DNA of 64,000 nucleotides. Source: Polaromonas sp. A23. Its GTDB lineage: Bacteria > Pseudomonadota > Gammaproteobacteria > Burkholderiales > Burkholderiaceae_C. The notes beneath the pieces are model-generated. The model worked only from the letters and a program-made list of their open reading frames with translations, ran no database searches and had not been told where the DNA came from. The DNA is taken from NCBI RefSeq assembly GCF_002001015.1, contig NZ_MUNO01000018.1:248001-312000 (forward strand), in the 5' to 3' direction. The translations under genes and the position numbers were made by a program. Positions 43,242 through 50,989 of the stretch are shown in pieces; position 1 is the first letter of the stretch, and each line of letters opens with the position of its first letter.

Positions 43242-44435
43242 ATGTCACTTCCCTTTGCCGACCGCCTCAACAACGTAGAAACCTCCGCCATCCGCGAACT
43301 GTTCAAGCTGCTGGGCAAGCCCGGCATCATCAGCTTTGCCGGCGGTTTCCCCGACAGCGCCATGTTTGACGTGGCCGGCATTCAGGAAGCGGCCAACAAG
43401 GCCTTGACGGAGGAGCCCGGCGGCGCGCTGCAATACGGAGCCACCGAAGGCTACAACCCCCTGCGCGAACAGCTCGCCGCCTTCATGGGCACCAAGGGGG
43501 TTGATGTGTCGGCCGATGGCCTGATCGTCACCACCGGCAGCCAGCAGGCGCTTGATTTGCTCGGGAAAACCATGATCAGCCCCGGCGACAAAGTCATTGT
43601 GGAAGGCCCCACCTTCCTGGCCACCATCCAGTGCTTCCGCCTTTACGGTGCAGAACTCATCAGCGCACCCATTGACGCCAACGGCGTCAAAACCGACGAG
43701 CTGGAAAAGCTGATGGCCGAGCACAAACCCAAGTTTGTGTATTTGATTCCCACCTTCGGCAACCCCAGCGGCGCCATGCTGAGCCTGGAGCGCCGCAAGA
43801 AAGTGCTGGAGCTGGCCGTCAAGTACAACACCCTGATCGTCGAAGACGACCCGTACGGCGACCTCTACTTCAACGCCGCACCGCCTCCCAGTATCCTGAG
43901 CCTGTCGAAAGACGTTCCGGGAAGCAGGGAACTGATTGCCCATTGCGGCAGCATGAGCAAGGTGCTGAGCCCGGGCCTGCGCGTGGGCTGGATGATCGGC
44001 CCCGCCGAGCTGCTGGCCAAGGCCACCATGTGCAAACAGTTCAGCGACGCGCACACCAGCACTTTCGCTCAGGCGACGGCAGCGCAATACCTCAAAGCCG
44101 GCCGCATGCCCGCCACCCTGGCCAATGTGCGCAAGGTCTACGGCGAGCGCGCCCTGGCCATGGGCGCTGCGCTCAAGCGCGAGCTGGGTGACGCGGTGGA
44201 GTTCACGCAGCCGCAAGGCGGCCTGTTCTTCTGGGCCCGGCTCACGGGTGCGGGCGGCAAAACCAAAGATGCCGGCGAGTTTGCGAAGAAGGCGATTGCG
44301 CAGGGTGTGGCGTTTGTGCCGGGGGCGCCGTTTTATGCGGGCAAGCCGGATATGTCTACTTTTCGGCTTAGCTTTGCTACGGCGGATGTGGGGAAGATTG
44401 AAGAAGGCGTGGGTCGTTTGGGAAAGGCGCTCTGA
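43242..44435 (+). CDS. PLP-dependent aminotransferase (class I/II, 2-aminoadipate/LysN-like)
   Basis: 397-residue fold type I aminotransferase: SFAGGFPDSAMF near 31, GSQQALDLL near 99, PTFGNPSGAML near 170, EDDPYGDLYF near 201 and PLP Lys240 in CGSMSKVLSPGLRVGW. No GntR domain, so an enzyme rather than MocR regulator. The short stretch PPSILSLSKDVPGS just before the Lys is coded by a sequence (43895-43911) like the dispersed CTGAGC(C/T)TGTCGAA element, suggesting an in-frame insertion. Followed by a terminator. Confidence 0.93.
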   Translation: MSLPFADRLNNVETSAIRELFKLLGKPGIISFAGGFPDSAMFDVAGIQEAANKALTEEPGGALQYGATEGYNPLREQLAAFMGTKGVDVSADGLIVTTGSQQALDLLGKTMISPGDKVIVEGPTFLATIQCFRLYGAELISAPIDANGVKTDELEKLMAEHKPKFVYLIPTFGNPSGAMLSLERRKKVLELAVKYNTLIVEDDPYGDLYFNAAPPPSILSLSKDVPGSRELIAHCGSMSKVLSPGLRVGWMIGPAELLAKATMCKQFSDAHTSTFAQATAAQYLKAGRMPATLANVRKVYGERALAMGAALKRELGDAVEFTQPQGGLFFWARLTGAGGKTKDAGEFAKKAIAQGVAFVPGAPFYAGKPDMSTFRLSFATADVGKIEEGVGRLGKAL

Positions 44436-44489
44436 CGCTTGTCGGCCGGCCGGCCAGCTGGCTCCAGGTTCGCAACAAGCTGAGGCCGT

Positions 44490-44525
44490 AAAAAAGCTTG
44501 CTGCGCATTTGCAACAGGCTTTTTT
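44490..44525. terminator. Bidirectional Rho-independent terminator
   Basis: AAAAAAGCTTGCTGC and GCAACAGGCTTTTTT form a 15-bp stem with two mismatches and a GCATTT loop; T-runs occur on both strands. It ends the aminotransferase transcript and insulates the accessory island that follows. Confidence 0.85.
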
Positions 44526-44537
44526 GTCGGACGTTGG

Positions 44538-44575
44538 GAGCCGGTTGCTCAGCCCGCGAGCTGTTCGTCCTTGTC
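44538..44575 (-). pseudogene. Copied 3' end of the small hydrophilic gene (left flank of the island)
   Basis: 33 of 38 bases match 47177-47214, the 3' end of the intact small gene at 47188. Read on the minus strand it encodes VDKDEQLAG followed by a stop, against ADKEEQPAG in the intact gene. Upstream codons do not match, so only the end of the gene survives. The two copies bracket the three-gene operon. Confidence 0.75.
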
Positions 44576-44647
44576 AACAGCTTTAGCGGCTCCCCGCTTG
44601 GCCTCTGCACATGCAGGGGCTTCCCCGATTACTTTTCGTCGATACTG

Positions 44648-44665
44648 TCCCCCAAATAGTGGGGA
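44648..44665. promoter_or_regulatory. Small inverted repeat over the ribosome site of the GHKL operon
   Basis: TCCCC and GGGGA flank an 8-nt spacer, and the right arm is part of the Shine-Dalgarno sequence GGGGAGAGG. It could hide the ribosome site or be an operator. Only five base pairs, so modest support. Confidence 0.35.
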
Positions 44666-44671
44666 GAGGTA

Positions 44672-46027
44672 ATGAAAAAACTGTATATCGAGCTGGGGAT
44701 TTTTTTTACTGCAAAGCGGAGTAGAAAGAATGCCAAGAAACAGCTGAAGAAGGTACACAGGAGGGAGTCAAGGGCCAGGGCGATTGCGCATCGACAGCGG
44801 CGCTCAGCCATATTTGGGCCTCGTTCAATTATCGCGGGAATGCTCAGTGAGCAAACCAGTATCGAGATTTCAATGCCGCAGACGTCGCTGCACCTCGATG
44901 TGCCTTCCACGTTTTCAATGCTTCAGGCACCAGAGCAGGCGCTAAACCTAGTCAGCTCATTTGCTCTTACTCATCGGAACAAGTCGATCTCCGATGTATT
45001 TGTCGATTTCTCCAAGATCTCTGCCCAGGACTTGGGCGCTCATGCTGTACTTGGAAAGCTCGTTGAGGAAGTGGGTCTCCAAGCTAGATTTCAAAATGCC
45101 AAGATTGCTTGGAAGGGGAATTATCCGAAGGACAAGGCGCAACAGCGCTTTATACGATCGATGGGCATCATTCGCTTGTTAGGAATCTCTGGTCACTACC
45201 TGTCGCTAGCGGAAGCGAGCAAGATACATCTGTTTGCTAGAAAAAGTAGACATGATGTGCGTGCGTTAAACGTGAAGGCAGAGACAAAGACTGATCAGCA
45301 CAATGCAGTGCAGCGATTCGCTGATCACGTAAATCGGTGTTTGCAGAGAGAAGATATTAAGTTAACTGACACCGCACGCATGGAGATGTGCACATACGTG
45401 GCTGAAATTATCGACAACGCAGAAAATCATGCGGGGATGGTGGATTGGACCATTCAAGGATATCTCGACACCCATTTGGAGCAACCTGAATGTGAAATTG
45501 TCATTTTCAATTTTGGCAAGTCAATAGCCGAGACGTTGGAGGCGTTGCCTAGGGATGGATATACCTGGACGGATCAAATCGGGCCTTATTTGGAAAAGCA
45601 TCACAACAACGGATGGTTTTCACCAAAGTGGCGCGAGTGCGACTTGCTGACACTCATTGCTCTTCAGGGCTCGGTGAGTTCTATGAACAACACCGACGAA
45701 ACCGACAGGGGGCAAGGCACTGCAGACCTGATCGAATTTTTCCAAACGATGAATAAGGAAAGGAATCTTGAAAATCGCGGAGCAGCCACCATGTATATCC
45801 TGTCGGGAAAAACTCAGGTGCTCTTTGACGGTACTTATGAGTTGAAAAGTAAAGACGATGGACCGAGGGTTATTGCGTTTAATGTCGAAAACGATTTGAA
45901 TTTGCGACCAGACCCCAGTTGTGTTAGGGCATTAAATGAAGCGTCCTTTCCTGGCACCATAATCGGTATAAAATTTCCAGTTAAAGCTGATAGCTTAGAA
46001 CCCGCACCCGCAGAGGCACACAAATGA
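44672..46027 (+). CDS. GHKL-type ATP-binding protein with N-terminal STAS-like region
   Basis: 451 residues, basic N-terminus (1-45). VFVDFSKISAQDLGAHAVLG at 109-128 looks like a STAS/anti-anti-sigma strand-helix unit. The second half carries a GHKL (Hsp90/histidine kinase) ATPase: N-box EIIDNAENH (Glu245, Asn249, His253), a G1-like IFNFGKSIAETL near 278, and G2-like RGQGTADLIEF near 346. There is no phospho-acceptor His dimerisation domain, so it is not a typical sensor kinase. Codon use is AT-richer than the neighbours. First gene of a coupled three-gene operon; GGGGAGAGG precedes the ATG within a small inverted repeat (44648-44665). Confidence 0.8.
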   Translation: MKKLYIELGIFFTAKRSRKNAKKQLKKVHRRESRARAIAHRQRRSAIFGPRSIIAGMLSEQTSIEISMPQTSLHLDVPSTFSMLQAPEQALNLVSSFALTHRNKSISDVFVDFSKISAQDLGAHAVLGKLVEEVGLQARFQNAKIAWKGNYPKDKAQQRFIRSMGIIRLLGISGHYLSLAEASKIHLFARKSRHDVRALNVKAETKTDQHNAVQRFADHVNRCLQREDIKLTDTARMEMCTYVAEIIDNAENHAGMVDWTIQGYLDTHLEQPECEIVIFNFGKSIAETLEALPRDGYTWTDQIGPYLEKHHNNGWFSPKWRECDLLTLIALQGSVSSMNNTDETDRGQGTADLIEFFQTMNKERNLENRGAATMYILSGKTQVLFDGTYELKSKDDGPRVIAFNVENDLNLRPDPSCVRALNEASFPGTIIGIKFPVKADSLEPAPAEAHK

Positions 46028-46347
46028 ACACTTTGACTGTTGACCTCAACAGATTGGCTGGGCCCGTTTTTTCGGGGCGCAATCGAGGTGCGGCTGCACG
46101 CCAAGAATACAACTTGGATCAGGCCGAGGAGCAGGCTGACGTCATCCAGGTAGTAATCCCGGATAGTACCTACACCGTTACGAGTTCTTTTTTTCTGGGG
46201 CTTTTTGGCGATAGTGTCAGAAAGTGCGGCTCGCTTAGTAAATTTGAGAAAAAATTCCGCTACAGTGCTCCCGATTTTTTGATACCTGTGCTGAGAGGTC
46301 ACGCATCACTAGCTCTGCAGAATAAAAAGCTATTCGCACAAAAGTGA
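46024..46347 (+). CDS. STAS-like (DUF4325-type) protein
   Basis: 107 residues. The segment IPDSTYTVTSSFFLGLFGDS near 46 followed by FEKKFRYSAPDFLIPVLRG matches the STAS-like DUF4325 family, which is commonly encoded directly after a GHKL ATPase of this type. Start overlaps the previous stop (ATGA) and its own stop overlaps the next ATG, implying a stoichiometric complex. By analogy with SpoIIAA/SpoIIAB it may be a partner-switch protein regulated by the ATPase; that is inference. Confidence 0.8.
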   Translation: MNTLTVDLNRLAGPVFSGRNRGAAARQEYNLDQAEEQADVIQVVIPDSTYTVTSSFFLGLFGDSVRKCGSLSKFEKKFRYSAPDFLIPVLRGHASLALQNKKLFAQK

Positions 46348-47051
46348 TGAGGGACGGTCTAAGCTCTCGAACAAGGTCCTTCGGCGCCTTATTTGGCTTT
46401 TTCCTTTCGTCAACCGTAGCAGTTGCAGCGATACCGGCCAGCTATTCACCAGCGGCCTCTGCGCCCATTCCGGTTGTTTCAAGTGCGCCACCAGTCTCTC
46501 AGGTTAACGTTGTGGCGCCTCTATTAGCCGCTACAGCCGACCCTAATGCAAAGGCAAGTCCAACAACAGAATCCTCCGGAAAGGCGGTTGACTGGTGGGC
46601 TCGAGCAATAGGTGGCTTTAGCTTGCTCGTAAGCGTTGCATTTGGTTTGTGGAAAATGCGTCGCGATCGGCGGCTATCGATAGAGGACGATTTTTGGCTT
46701 CGGAAGATTATTGCACCCACTTCGGTGGAGCCACTTTTGAAGGCGATTGTTAAGCTGCTTGAGGATCTGCCCACCTCTGAATCTTCTGAAGGGGAATTGG
46801 CTGCCTATGCGATTCGCGTCACAAAAGAATTGCAACTGCATTCCTCCTCTGTCCAAACCTTTGCGCTTCTGGATCCGAAACTTCCCGGGGAAGTCTTGTC
46901 TCATCTCAGCAATTGTGAAGATGTGTTTGCCGACCACTGCCAAGCATTATCTGAGAAGAAATCGTCTGATTCTTCTGTGGTGCGAAATGCTGTCTGGACC
47001 AGCGTAAACAATGCGTTCCTGCCGATTCGTGATTGGCAGGTTAAGCGCTAA
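46344..47051 (+). CDS. Membrane-anchored protein of unknown function (third gene of the GHKL/STAS operon)
   Basis: 235 residues. Hydrophobic segment 12-30 (signal or first membrane helix), a low-complexity Ala/Pro/Ser-rich stretch 31-80, a second membrane segment 85-104 (GGFSLLVSVAFGLWKM), a basic stop-transfer RRDRR, then a soluble cytoplasmic domain 110-235, helix-rich and with no family I recognise. The topology fits an inner-membrane effector or sensor whose cytoplasmic part contacts the two upstream proteins. ATG overlaps the upstream stop. Confidence 0.7.
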   Translation: MMRDGLSSRTRSFGALFGFFLSSTVAVAAIPASYSPAASAPIPVVSSAPPVSQVNVVAPLLAATADPNAKASPTTESSGKAVDWWARAIGGFSLLVSVAFGLWKMRRDRRLSIEDDFWLRKIIAPTSVEPLLKAIVKLLEDLPTSESSEGELAAYAIRVTKELQLHSSSVQTFALLDPKLPGEVLSHLSNCEDVFADHCQALSEKKSSDSSVVRNAVWTSVNNAFLPIRDWQVKR

Positions 47052-47176
47052 GTTGCAGGGTTCAGGGTCAGATTCCAATTGAATTTCGAGAACTGCGCCA
47101 CCGTGTTGAGTTTTAAAACAAGGTCGCTGTAAATCACCAACACCCATTACTCCTGAACGTTCATACCAGGAAACCA

Positions 47177-47214
47177 GAGCCGGCCGCTCAGCCCGCAGGC
47201 TGTTCCTCCTTGTC
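47177..47214 (-). repeat. Right copy of the 38-bp island-flanking repeat
   Basis: 33 of 38 bases match 44538-44575 in the same orientation. Here it is the native 3' end of the small gene at 47188. Confidence 0.75.
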
Positions 47215-47376
47215 GGCCTGCTCACTGTCGTTATCTGGAGCGTCCGCCTGAGGTTGCATGTGCGGCTTCTTGCCAGGCTGAACAGCATGCTCCGCACCTG
47301 GAGTGATCTCTTCGCCGCGGTGTTTCTTTTCCTGCTGGACTTTTTTGTCGTGAGCAATGTTGCGTGGGTCGGTCAT
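47188..47376 (-). CDS. Small hydrophilic protein of unknown function
   Basis: 62 residues, highly charged, rich in Lys, Glu, Gln and Asp, without signal or membrane segment; likely disordered. The ATG at 47376 (MTDPRNIAHDKK) is taken; the open frame runs 31 codons further upstream without coding character. Its C-terminus (ADKEEQPAG) is duplicated at 44549. Runs opposite to the flanking operons. Function unknown; composition recalls small stress proteins, but this is not an assignment. Confidence 0.6.
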   Translation of the reverse strand: MTDPRNIAHDKKVQQEKKHRGEEITPGAEHAVQPGKKPHMQPQADAPDNDSEQADKEEQPAG

Positions 47377-47737
47377 GGGGGGGCCTGTGGTGTTGATAGT
47401 GAATGCAGGGCCTGAGTGAACTTGTTCCTTCACACTGCGCGCTAAGTTAACCCGGCGATACCACTGCAATGCCTGAGCTTGTGTGGGAGGGGCCCACGCA
47501 GCGTCCTAAGTGGTTCAACTTGGACGCCTGCATAGCGAAACCCGGAATCCCACCGTTTGATGGGCTGACACGTGGGTAGCTACGTCTTCACAGCATCATA
47601 GAGCCGGGTGGTGGGCGCCACTGCCAGCGGCAGCAGCCTCATCCAATTAGAGGAGATCAATTTGTAACAAAAACCAGTAGTATGTGTGCTGTATTTATTA
47701 CCTCCCCGTGTTACCTGACCGGGGGTTTAGGACATCT
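47377..47737. other. Intergenic region between divergent genes in the island
   Basis: This 361-nt stretch separates the leftward small gene from the rightward two-gene operon and must hold both promoters. TTGTAA at 47662 and AT-rich sequence up to 47700 are the best promoter-like region, but spacing is poor. AGAGGAGATCAA at 47650-47661 resembles a ribosome site with no gene after it. No RNA gene or long repeat seen. Confidence 0.45.
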
Positions 47738-48196
47738 ATGACAAGCACAAACGCCAAGATTCAAATTTCAGTGGGGCCGATGAGTTTCTCCGGGGAGGGC
47801 ACGGAAGACTGGCTTGAGAAACAGCTCGATAAGCTTCTCGCCGCCGCCCCCACGCTAGCCGTCATTCATCCGCCCACGGATTTGGGGACTGGTTCTGGGG
47901 CAGGAGCAGGAGCAGGTAAAACGTCCACTGAAACTGGAACGCTACCGAGCTTTCTCCAAAAGAAGAACGCCATGAAGAACCACGTTCGCCGATTTCTTGC
48001 TACTGCTGAATGGCTTCATCAGAGAGGCGCAAACCGCATTCAGACGGCAGATGTCGCCAAGGCTCTTGCGACTGCAAACCAGCCGCGACTCACGAATCCA
48101 TCGGAATGCCTCAACCAAAATGTCGGTAAGGGCCACTGTGAAAAAGACGGAAAGACCTTCTTTGTCACGCCTGACGGCAAGACGCACCTTGGATGA
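47738..48196 (+). CDS. Two-domain protein with C-terminal helix-turn-helix-like region, partner of the Abi/HEPN-like gene
   Basis: 152 residues. The N-terminal 35 residues (IQISVGPMSFSGEGTEDWLE) look like a small beta-rich domain; a Gly/Ala linker (49-62) follows; the C-terminal half has a helical LATAEWLHQRGANRIQTADV segment and a beta-hairpin GKTFFVTPDGKTH, compatible with a winged helix. ATG 47738 is used; an earlier in-frame ATG at 47684 adds a Cys/Tyr-rich stretch. It overlaps the next gene by ATGA. I do not recognise the family. Confidence 0.65.
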   Translation: MTSTNAKIQISVGPMSFSGEGTEDWLEKQLDKLLAAAPTLAVIHPPTDLGTGSGAGAGAGKTSTETGTLPSFLQKKNAMKNHVRRFLATAEWLHQRGANRIQTADVAKALATANQPRLTNPSECLNQNVGKGHCEKDGKTFFVTPDGKTHLG

Positions 48197-48963
48197 TCAC
48201 CTCCGCAGCTGCATTCGGCGCGCTGCCGGTAGGACTACGCGATTCTCTCCTCGCAGAATACCGTGCCATTGTTCAAAATTATCTCGAACGGCGCTGGACG
48301 CCCGCATCATTGGGCGGTGGCAAATTTTGCGAAATTGTCTACACAATCATTGATGGCTATGGCTTAGGTACCTATGCTGCCAAGCCAGCGAAGCCCAACA
48401 ACATGGTGCAAGCCTGCAAAGCTCTGGAAAACCGCCCTCATGTTCCCCGCAGCTTTCAAATTCTGATTCCGCGTTTACTACCCGCCCTGTACGAGGTTCG
48501 AAACAATCGCGGTGTAGGCCATGTTGGGGGCGACGTAGATTCAAATCACATGGACAGCGCCGCTGTGCTGGCTATTGCGGGCTGGATCATGTGTGAACTT
48601 GTGCGCGTGCTTCACTCCATGAGCACGAAAGACGCTCAACAGGTAGTCGATGCGCTCGCGACCAGGCGAATCCCACTCGTCTGGGATGGTGCGAATGGGA
48701 TGCGGAGAGTACTGGACCCAAAGGTGCAGCTTAAGGACCAGGTCCTGCTTCTTCTCGGGGAAGGAACAGAGATCGGTGTGACCGACCTGATCGCCTGGAC
48801 CGGTGCCACCAACAAGGCATATTTCAAAAAACTGCTCCGCGAACTGGCTGACACACGAATGATCGAGCTTGCAGCAGATGAATCCACGGCAACGATCCTG
48901 CCTCCCGGCAGCGTCCGGATCGAAGGTGTAATCCAATCCCACGAGCTCAAGTTTCCAACTTAG
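48193..48963 (+). CDS. Putative Abi/HEPN-like protein with C-terminal winged helix
   Basis: 256 residues, predicted all-helical N-terminal 150 residues. ALYEVRNNRGVGHVGGDV at 98-115 contains R103-x6-H110, matching the Rx4-6H signature of HEPN ribonucleases and resembling the RNxxGxGH motif of abortive-infection C-terminal domains. Residues 183-245 (IGVTDLIAWTGATNKAYFKK) look like a winged helix. Start overlaps the upstream stop, so the two proteins are co-translated, as in toxin-antitoxin or Abi pairs. Catalytic activity is inference from the motif only. Confidence 0.65.
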   Translation: MITSAAAFGALPVGLRDSLLAEYRAIVQNYLERRWTPASLGGGKFCEIVYTIIDGYGLGTYAAKPAKPNNMVQACKALENRPHVPRSFQILIPRLLPALYEVRNNRGVGHVGGDVDSNHMDSAAVLAIAGWIMCELVRVLHSMSTKDAQQVVDALATRRIPLVWDGANGMRRVLDPKVQLKDQVLLLLGEGTEIGVTDLIAWTGATNKAYFKKLLRELADTRMIELAADESTATILPPGSVRIEGVIQSHELKFPT

Positions 48964-49235
48964 CCGACGCGGGGCCGGTTCTCAGACCCGGCCTGCAGCT
49001 CGACCTCCCAGTTCTCAGATTCAACTGCACCGGGGAGTCGTCACCGGCTCGAAACATAACGCATAGGCGGAAGTAAATTCTGATCATTCGCGCAGCCTTC
49101 GTCGCACGTTGCAATGAGACATAACCGGTTAACGTGAGCCCGGCCTCGGTCGAAAAGGTGGTAGTCCCGCGACGGTGGAATGCAGCGATGTGGTGGACAT
49201 TGCCGCGCAGTGAACGTTGGTCCGATCTGGAAAAC
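48964..49235. other. Non-coding 272-nt gap, possible remnant of a mobile element
   Basis: No gene with start, ribosome site and domain. It has two GTTCTCAGA motifs (about 48978 and 49012) and a perfect 10-bp palindrome TAACCGGTTA (49122-49131). A frame across it on the minus strand continues into the VWA gene antisense frame and is not trusted. It marks the right edge of the accessory island. Confidence 0.4.
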
Positions 49236-50273
49236 TCACACAACGCGCCGAAACCACACCAACGACAGAACCCCCGCCGCCAGCGCAAGCACCGCTGACA
49301 ACAAGGCCAGCAAAGCCGTGACTTCAGTCTCGCGCGTCTGCACCTGCACCCGCGACCCCAGGTTTTCATAAACGCTGCGCAGCGCTTCCGCCGTGCCCGC
49401 ATGGTGGTACTCACCGCCGGTCATGCGTGCGACCTCGCGCAGGGTGGGTTCGTCCAGTTGCAGGTAGATGGGCATGCCTTCGGGCATCGCGTCGGGGCCG
49501 CCCACGCTTCCCAGGCCGATGACGTAGATGCGCACGCCCCGGTCAGCGGCCATTTTGGCTGCTTCCAGCGTATCGACCCCCGTCGTGCGGCGGCCGTCGC
49601 TCAGGAGGATGATGGCCGCGGCGTCGTACGAGCCCGGCGCCACCGGTGTGATCTGCCGGGGCGGCGGCTTGTCTTTGTCGTCCAGGCTGCGTCCGCGCGG
49701 CTTGCTGCCGAAGGTCATTTCTTCGAGATTGATGTTTTGGTCGGGGAACAGTTCGGCCAGGCTGGTCACGATGGCGCTGCCGACGGCGGTGCCGATCTGC
49801 ATCTGGAATCCGTCGATCGCCTTCACCAGTGTGGGGCGGTCCAGCGTTGCGGCCTGCGCCACCTGGCTGCTGGCTGCAAAGGTGACCAGCCCGACTTCGA
49901 TGTTTTTGGGCAGGTCGCTCAGGAACAGTTTCGCCGCATCCTGCGCGGCCACCATGCGGGTGGGCTTGACGTCGCTCACGCGCATGCTGAGGGAAACGTC
50001 CATCGCCAGGATGATGGTGGAGCGTGCCCAGGGCAGCGGCACCCGCGCCATGGGGCGCGCCGCAGCAAGCAACAACCCGGCGCACGCCAACAGCAGCAGG
50101 GCGGGCGGCACGTGCCGCCGCCACTGGCGCCCGGCAGACGCGGCGCGAACCATGCCAAGGCTGCTGTAGCGCACAGCCAGCTTGCCCCGACGCCGCAGCA
50201 GCCAGAGGTATGCCACCGGCAGCAGGGGCAGTGCCAGCATCAGCCAGAGGTAGTGGGGCCACAGGAAGAACAT
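49236..50273 (-). CDS. BatA-like VWA-domain membrane protein
   Basis: 345 residues: membrane segments near 8-26, 57-72 and 318-340, and a von Willebrand A domain between 85 and 305 with MIDAS motif DVSLSM (Asp92, Ser94, Ser96) and ILLSDGRRTTG near 218. This is the architecture of Bat (aerotolerance) proteins, which usually work with a MoxR ATPase; none is in the window. An insert of about 35 residues rich in Lys/Arg/Pro (SKPRGRSLDDKDKPPPR) interrupts the VWA domain near 190. Confidence 0.9.
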   Translation of the reverse strand: MFFLWPHYLWLMLALPLLPVAYLWLLRRRGKLAVRYSSLGMVRAASAGRQWRRHVPPALLLLACAGLLLAAARPMARVPLPWARSTIILAMDVSLSMRVSDVKPTRMVAAQDAAKLFLSDLPKNIEVGLVTFAASSQVAQAATLDRPTLVKAIDGFQMQIGTAVGSAIVTSLAELFPDQNINLEEMTFGSKPRGRSLDDKDKPPPRQITPVAPGSYDAAAIILLSDGRRTTGVDTLEAAKMAADRGVRIYVIGLGSVGGPDAMPEGMPIYLQLDEPTLREVARMTGGEYHHAGTAEALRSVYENLGSRVQVQTRETEVTALLALLSAVLALAAGVLSLVWFRRVV

Positions 50274-50374
50274 GCGGGCCTTATCTTGCTCCGGAAGCGG
50301 CCGCTCGGCAACCGCTCCAGGGTCGAGCTGCAGGCCTGGCTACCGCTGCCGCAGCCTTGCGCCAAAATGGTGCC

Positions 50375-50494
50375 ATGTTCGGGGCGGTGATGGCTTTTCT
50401 GCAGTCGCTGCAGGGCTTTCCTGCTTATGCGTTGCTGAGCGCCGCGACGCTGAGTTGGGGTGCCGGCCACCGGGCTGGCGTACAGATTTTTTGA
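50375..50494 (+). pseudogene. 39-codon membrane-protein-like ORF, possibly a truncated gene
   Basis: Encodes MFGAVMAFLQSLQGFPAYAL and a short tail ending QIF. The FLQSLQGFPAYALL stretch resembles the N-terminus of DedA-type membrane proteins, which run to about 200 residues; here the frame stops after 39. No ribosome site. Likely a remnant, or chance. Confidence 0.3.
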
Positions 50495-50513
50495 AAGACG
50501 GAGGGTCCACGGG

Positions 50514-50939
50514 ATGTTGATGCAGCGCTTCATGGAAAACTACAAAAAGGCCTGGGAAACCAGAGACGAGTTTTTGCTGGCGTCGCTGTTCACCGAAGAC
50601 GGCCAGTACCACAACACACCGTTTGCGGTGCAGACCGGGCACGCGCAGATCAGGCAGTACTGGCAGCGCGTCAAGCTGCAGACCGACATTGTGCTCACCT
50701 TCGACATCCTGCATGCCGAGGCGCTGGGCGGCATTGCGCACTGGCACACCACTTACCAGGTCACCTCGGAAGAGATGTTTGCGATGTGGGCCGCCTCCAC
50801 CGGTACCAGCCAGCTCGCGCGCCAACCGGGAAGCCCCTTGCCTCGCCTGGCGCTCGATGGCGTGGCCGTCGCCGAGTTTGAAGCCGGGGGCTTGTGTCGC
50901 GACTTCAGGATCTGGTGGCATTCGGTGGTGGAGTCGTAG
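50514..50939 (+). CDS. NTF2-like/SnoaL-type protein
   Basis: 141 residues with the cone-like NTF2 pattern: helix MQRFMENYKKAWETRDEFLL, then FTEDGQYHNTPFA near 30 and GHAQIRQYWQRV near 43, beta-rich end GLCRDFRIWWHS. ATG 50514 follows GACGGAGGG; ATG 50520 is an alternative. Members are isomerases or ligand binders; function here unknown. Confidence 0.8.
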   Translation: MLMQRFMENYKKAWETRDEFLLASLFTEDGQYHNTPFAVQTGHAQIRQYWQRVKLQTDIVLTFDILHAEALGGIAHWHTTYQVTSEEMFAMWAASTGTSQLARQPGSPLPRLALDGVAVAEFEAGGLCRDFRIWWHSVVES

Positions 50940-50989
50940 GCTTGCCTCGCCACCGTTCCGGCCCGCAATGACGGCAAGGCGCTACGCGA

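Noticed and set aside
49081..49150. Integron attC site beside the island
   Set aside because: TAACCGGTTA looked suggestive, but the paired R'/L' core boxes of attC are absent and there is no integrase.
48947..49414. 155-codon reverse frame across the gap right of the island
   Set aside because: Overlaps the VWA gene out of frame and has no ribosome site or domain; parts look protein-like but not enough to call a gene.
49401..50390. 329-codon forward frame opposite the VWA gene
   Set aside because: Antisense shadow; the VWA strand has membrane helices and an intact MIDAS motif.
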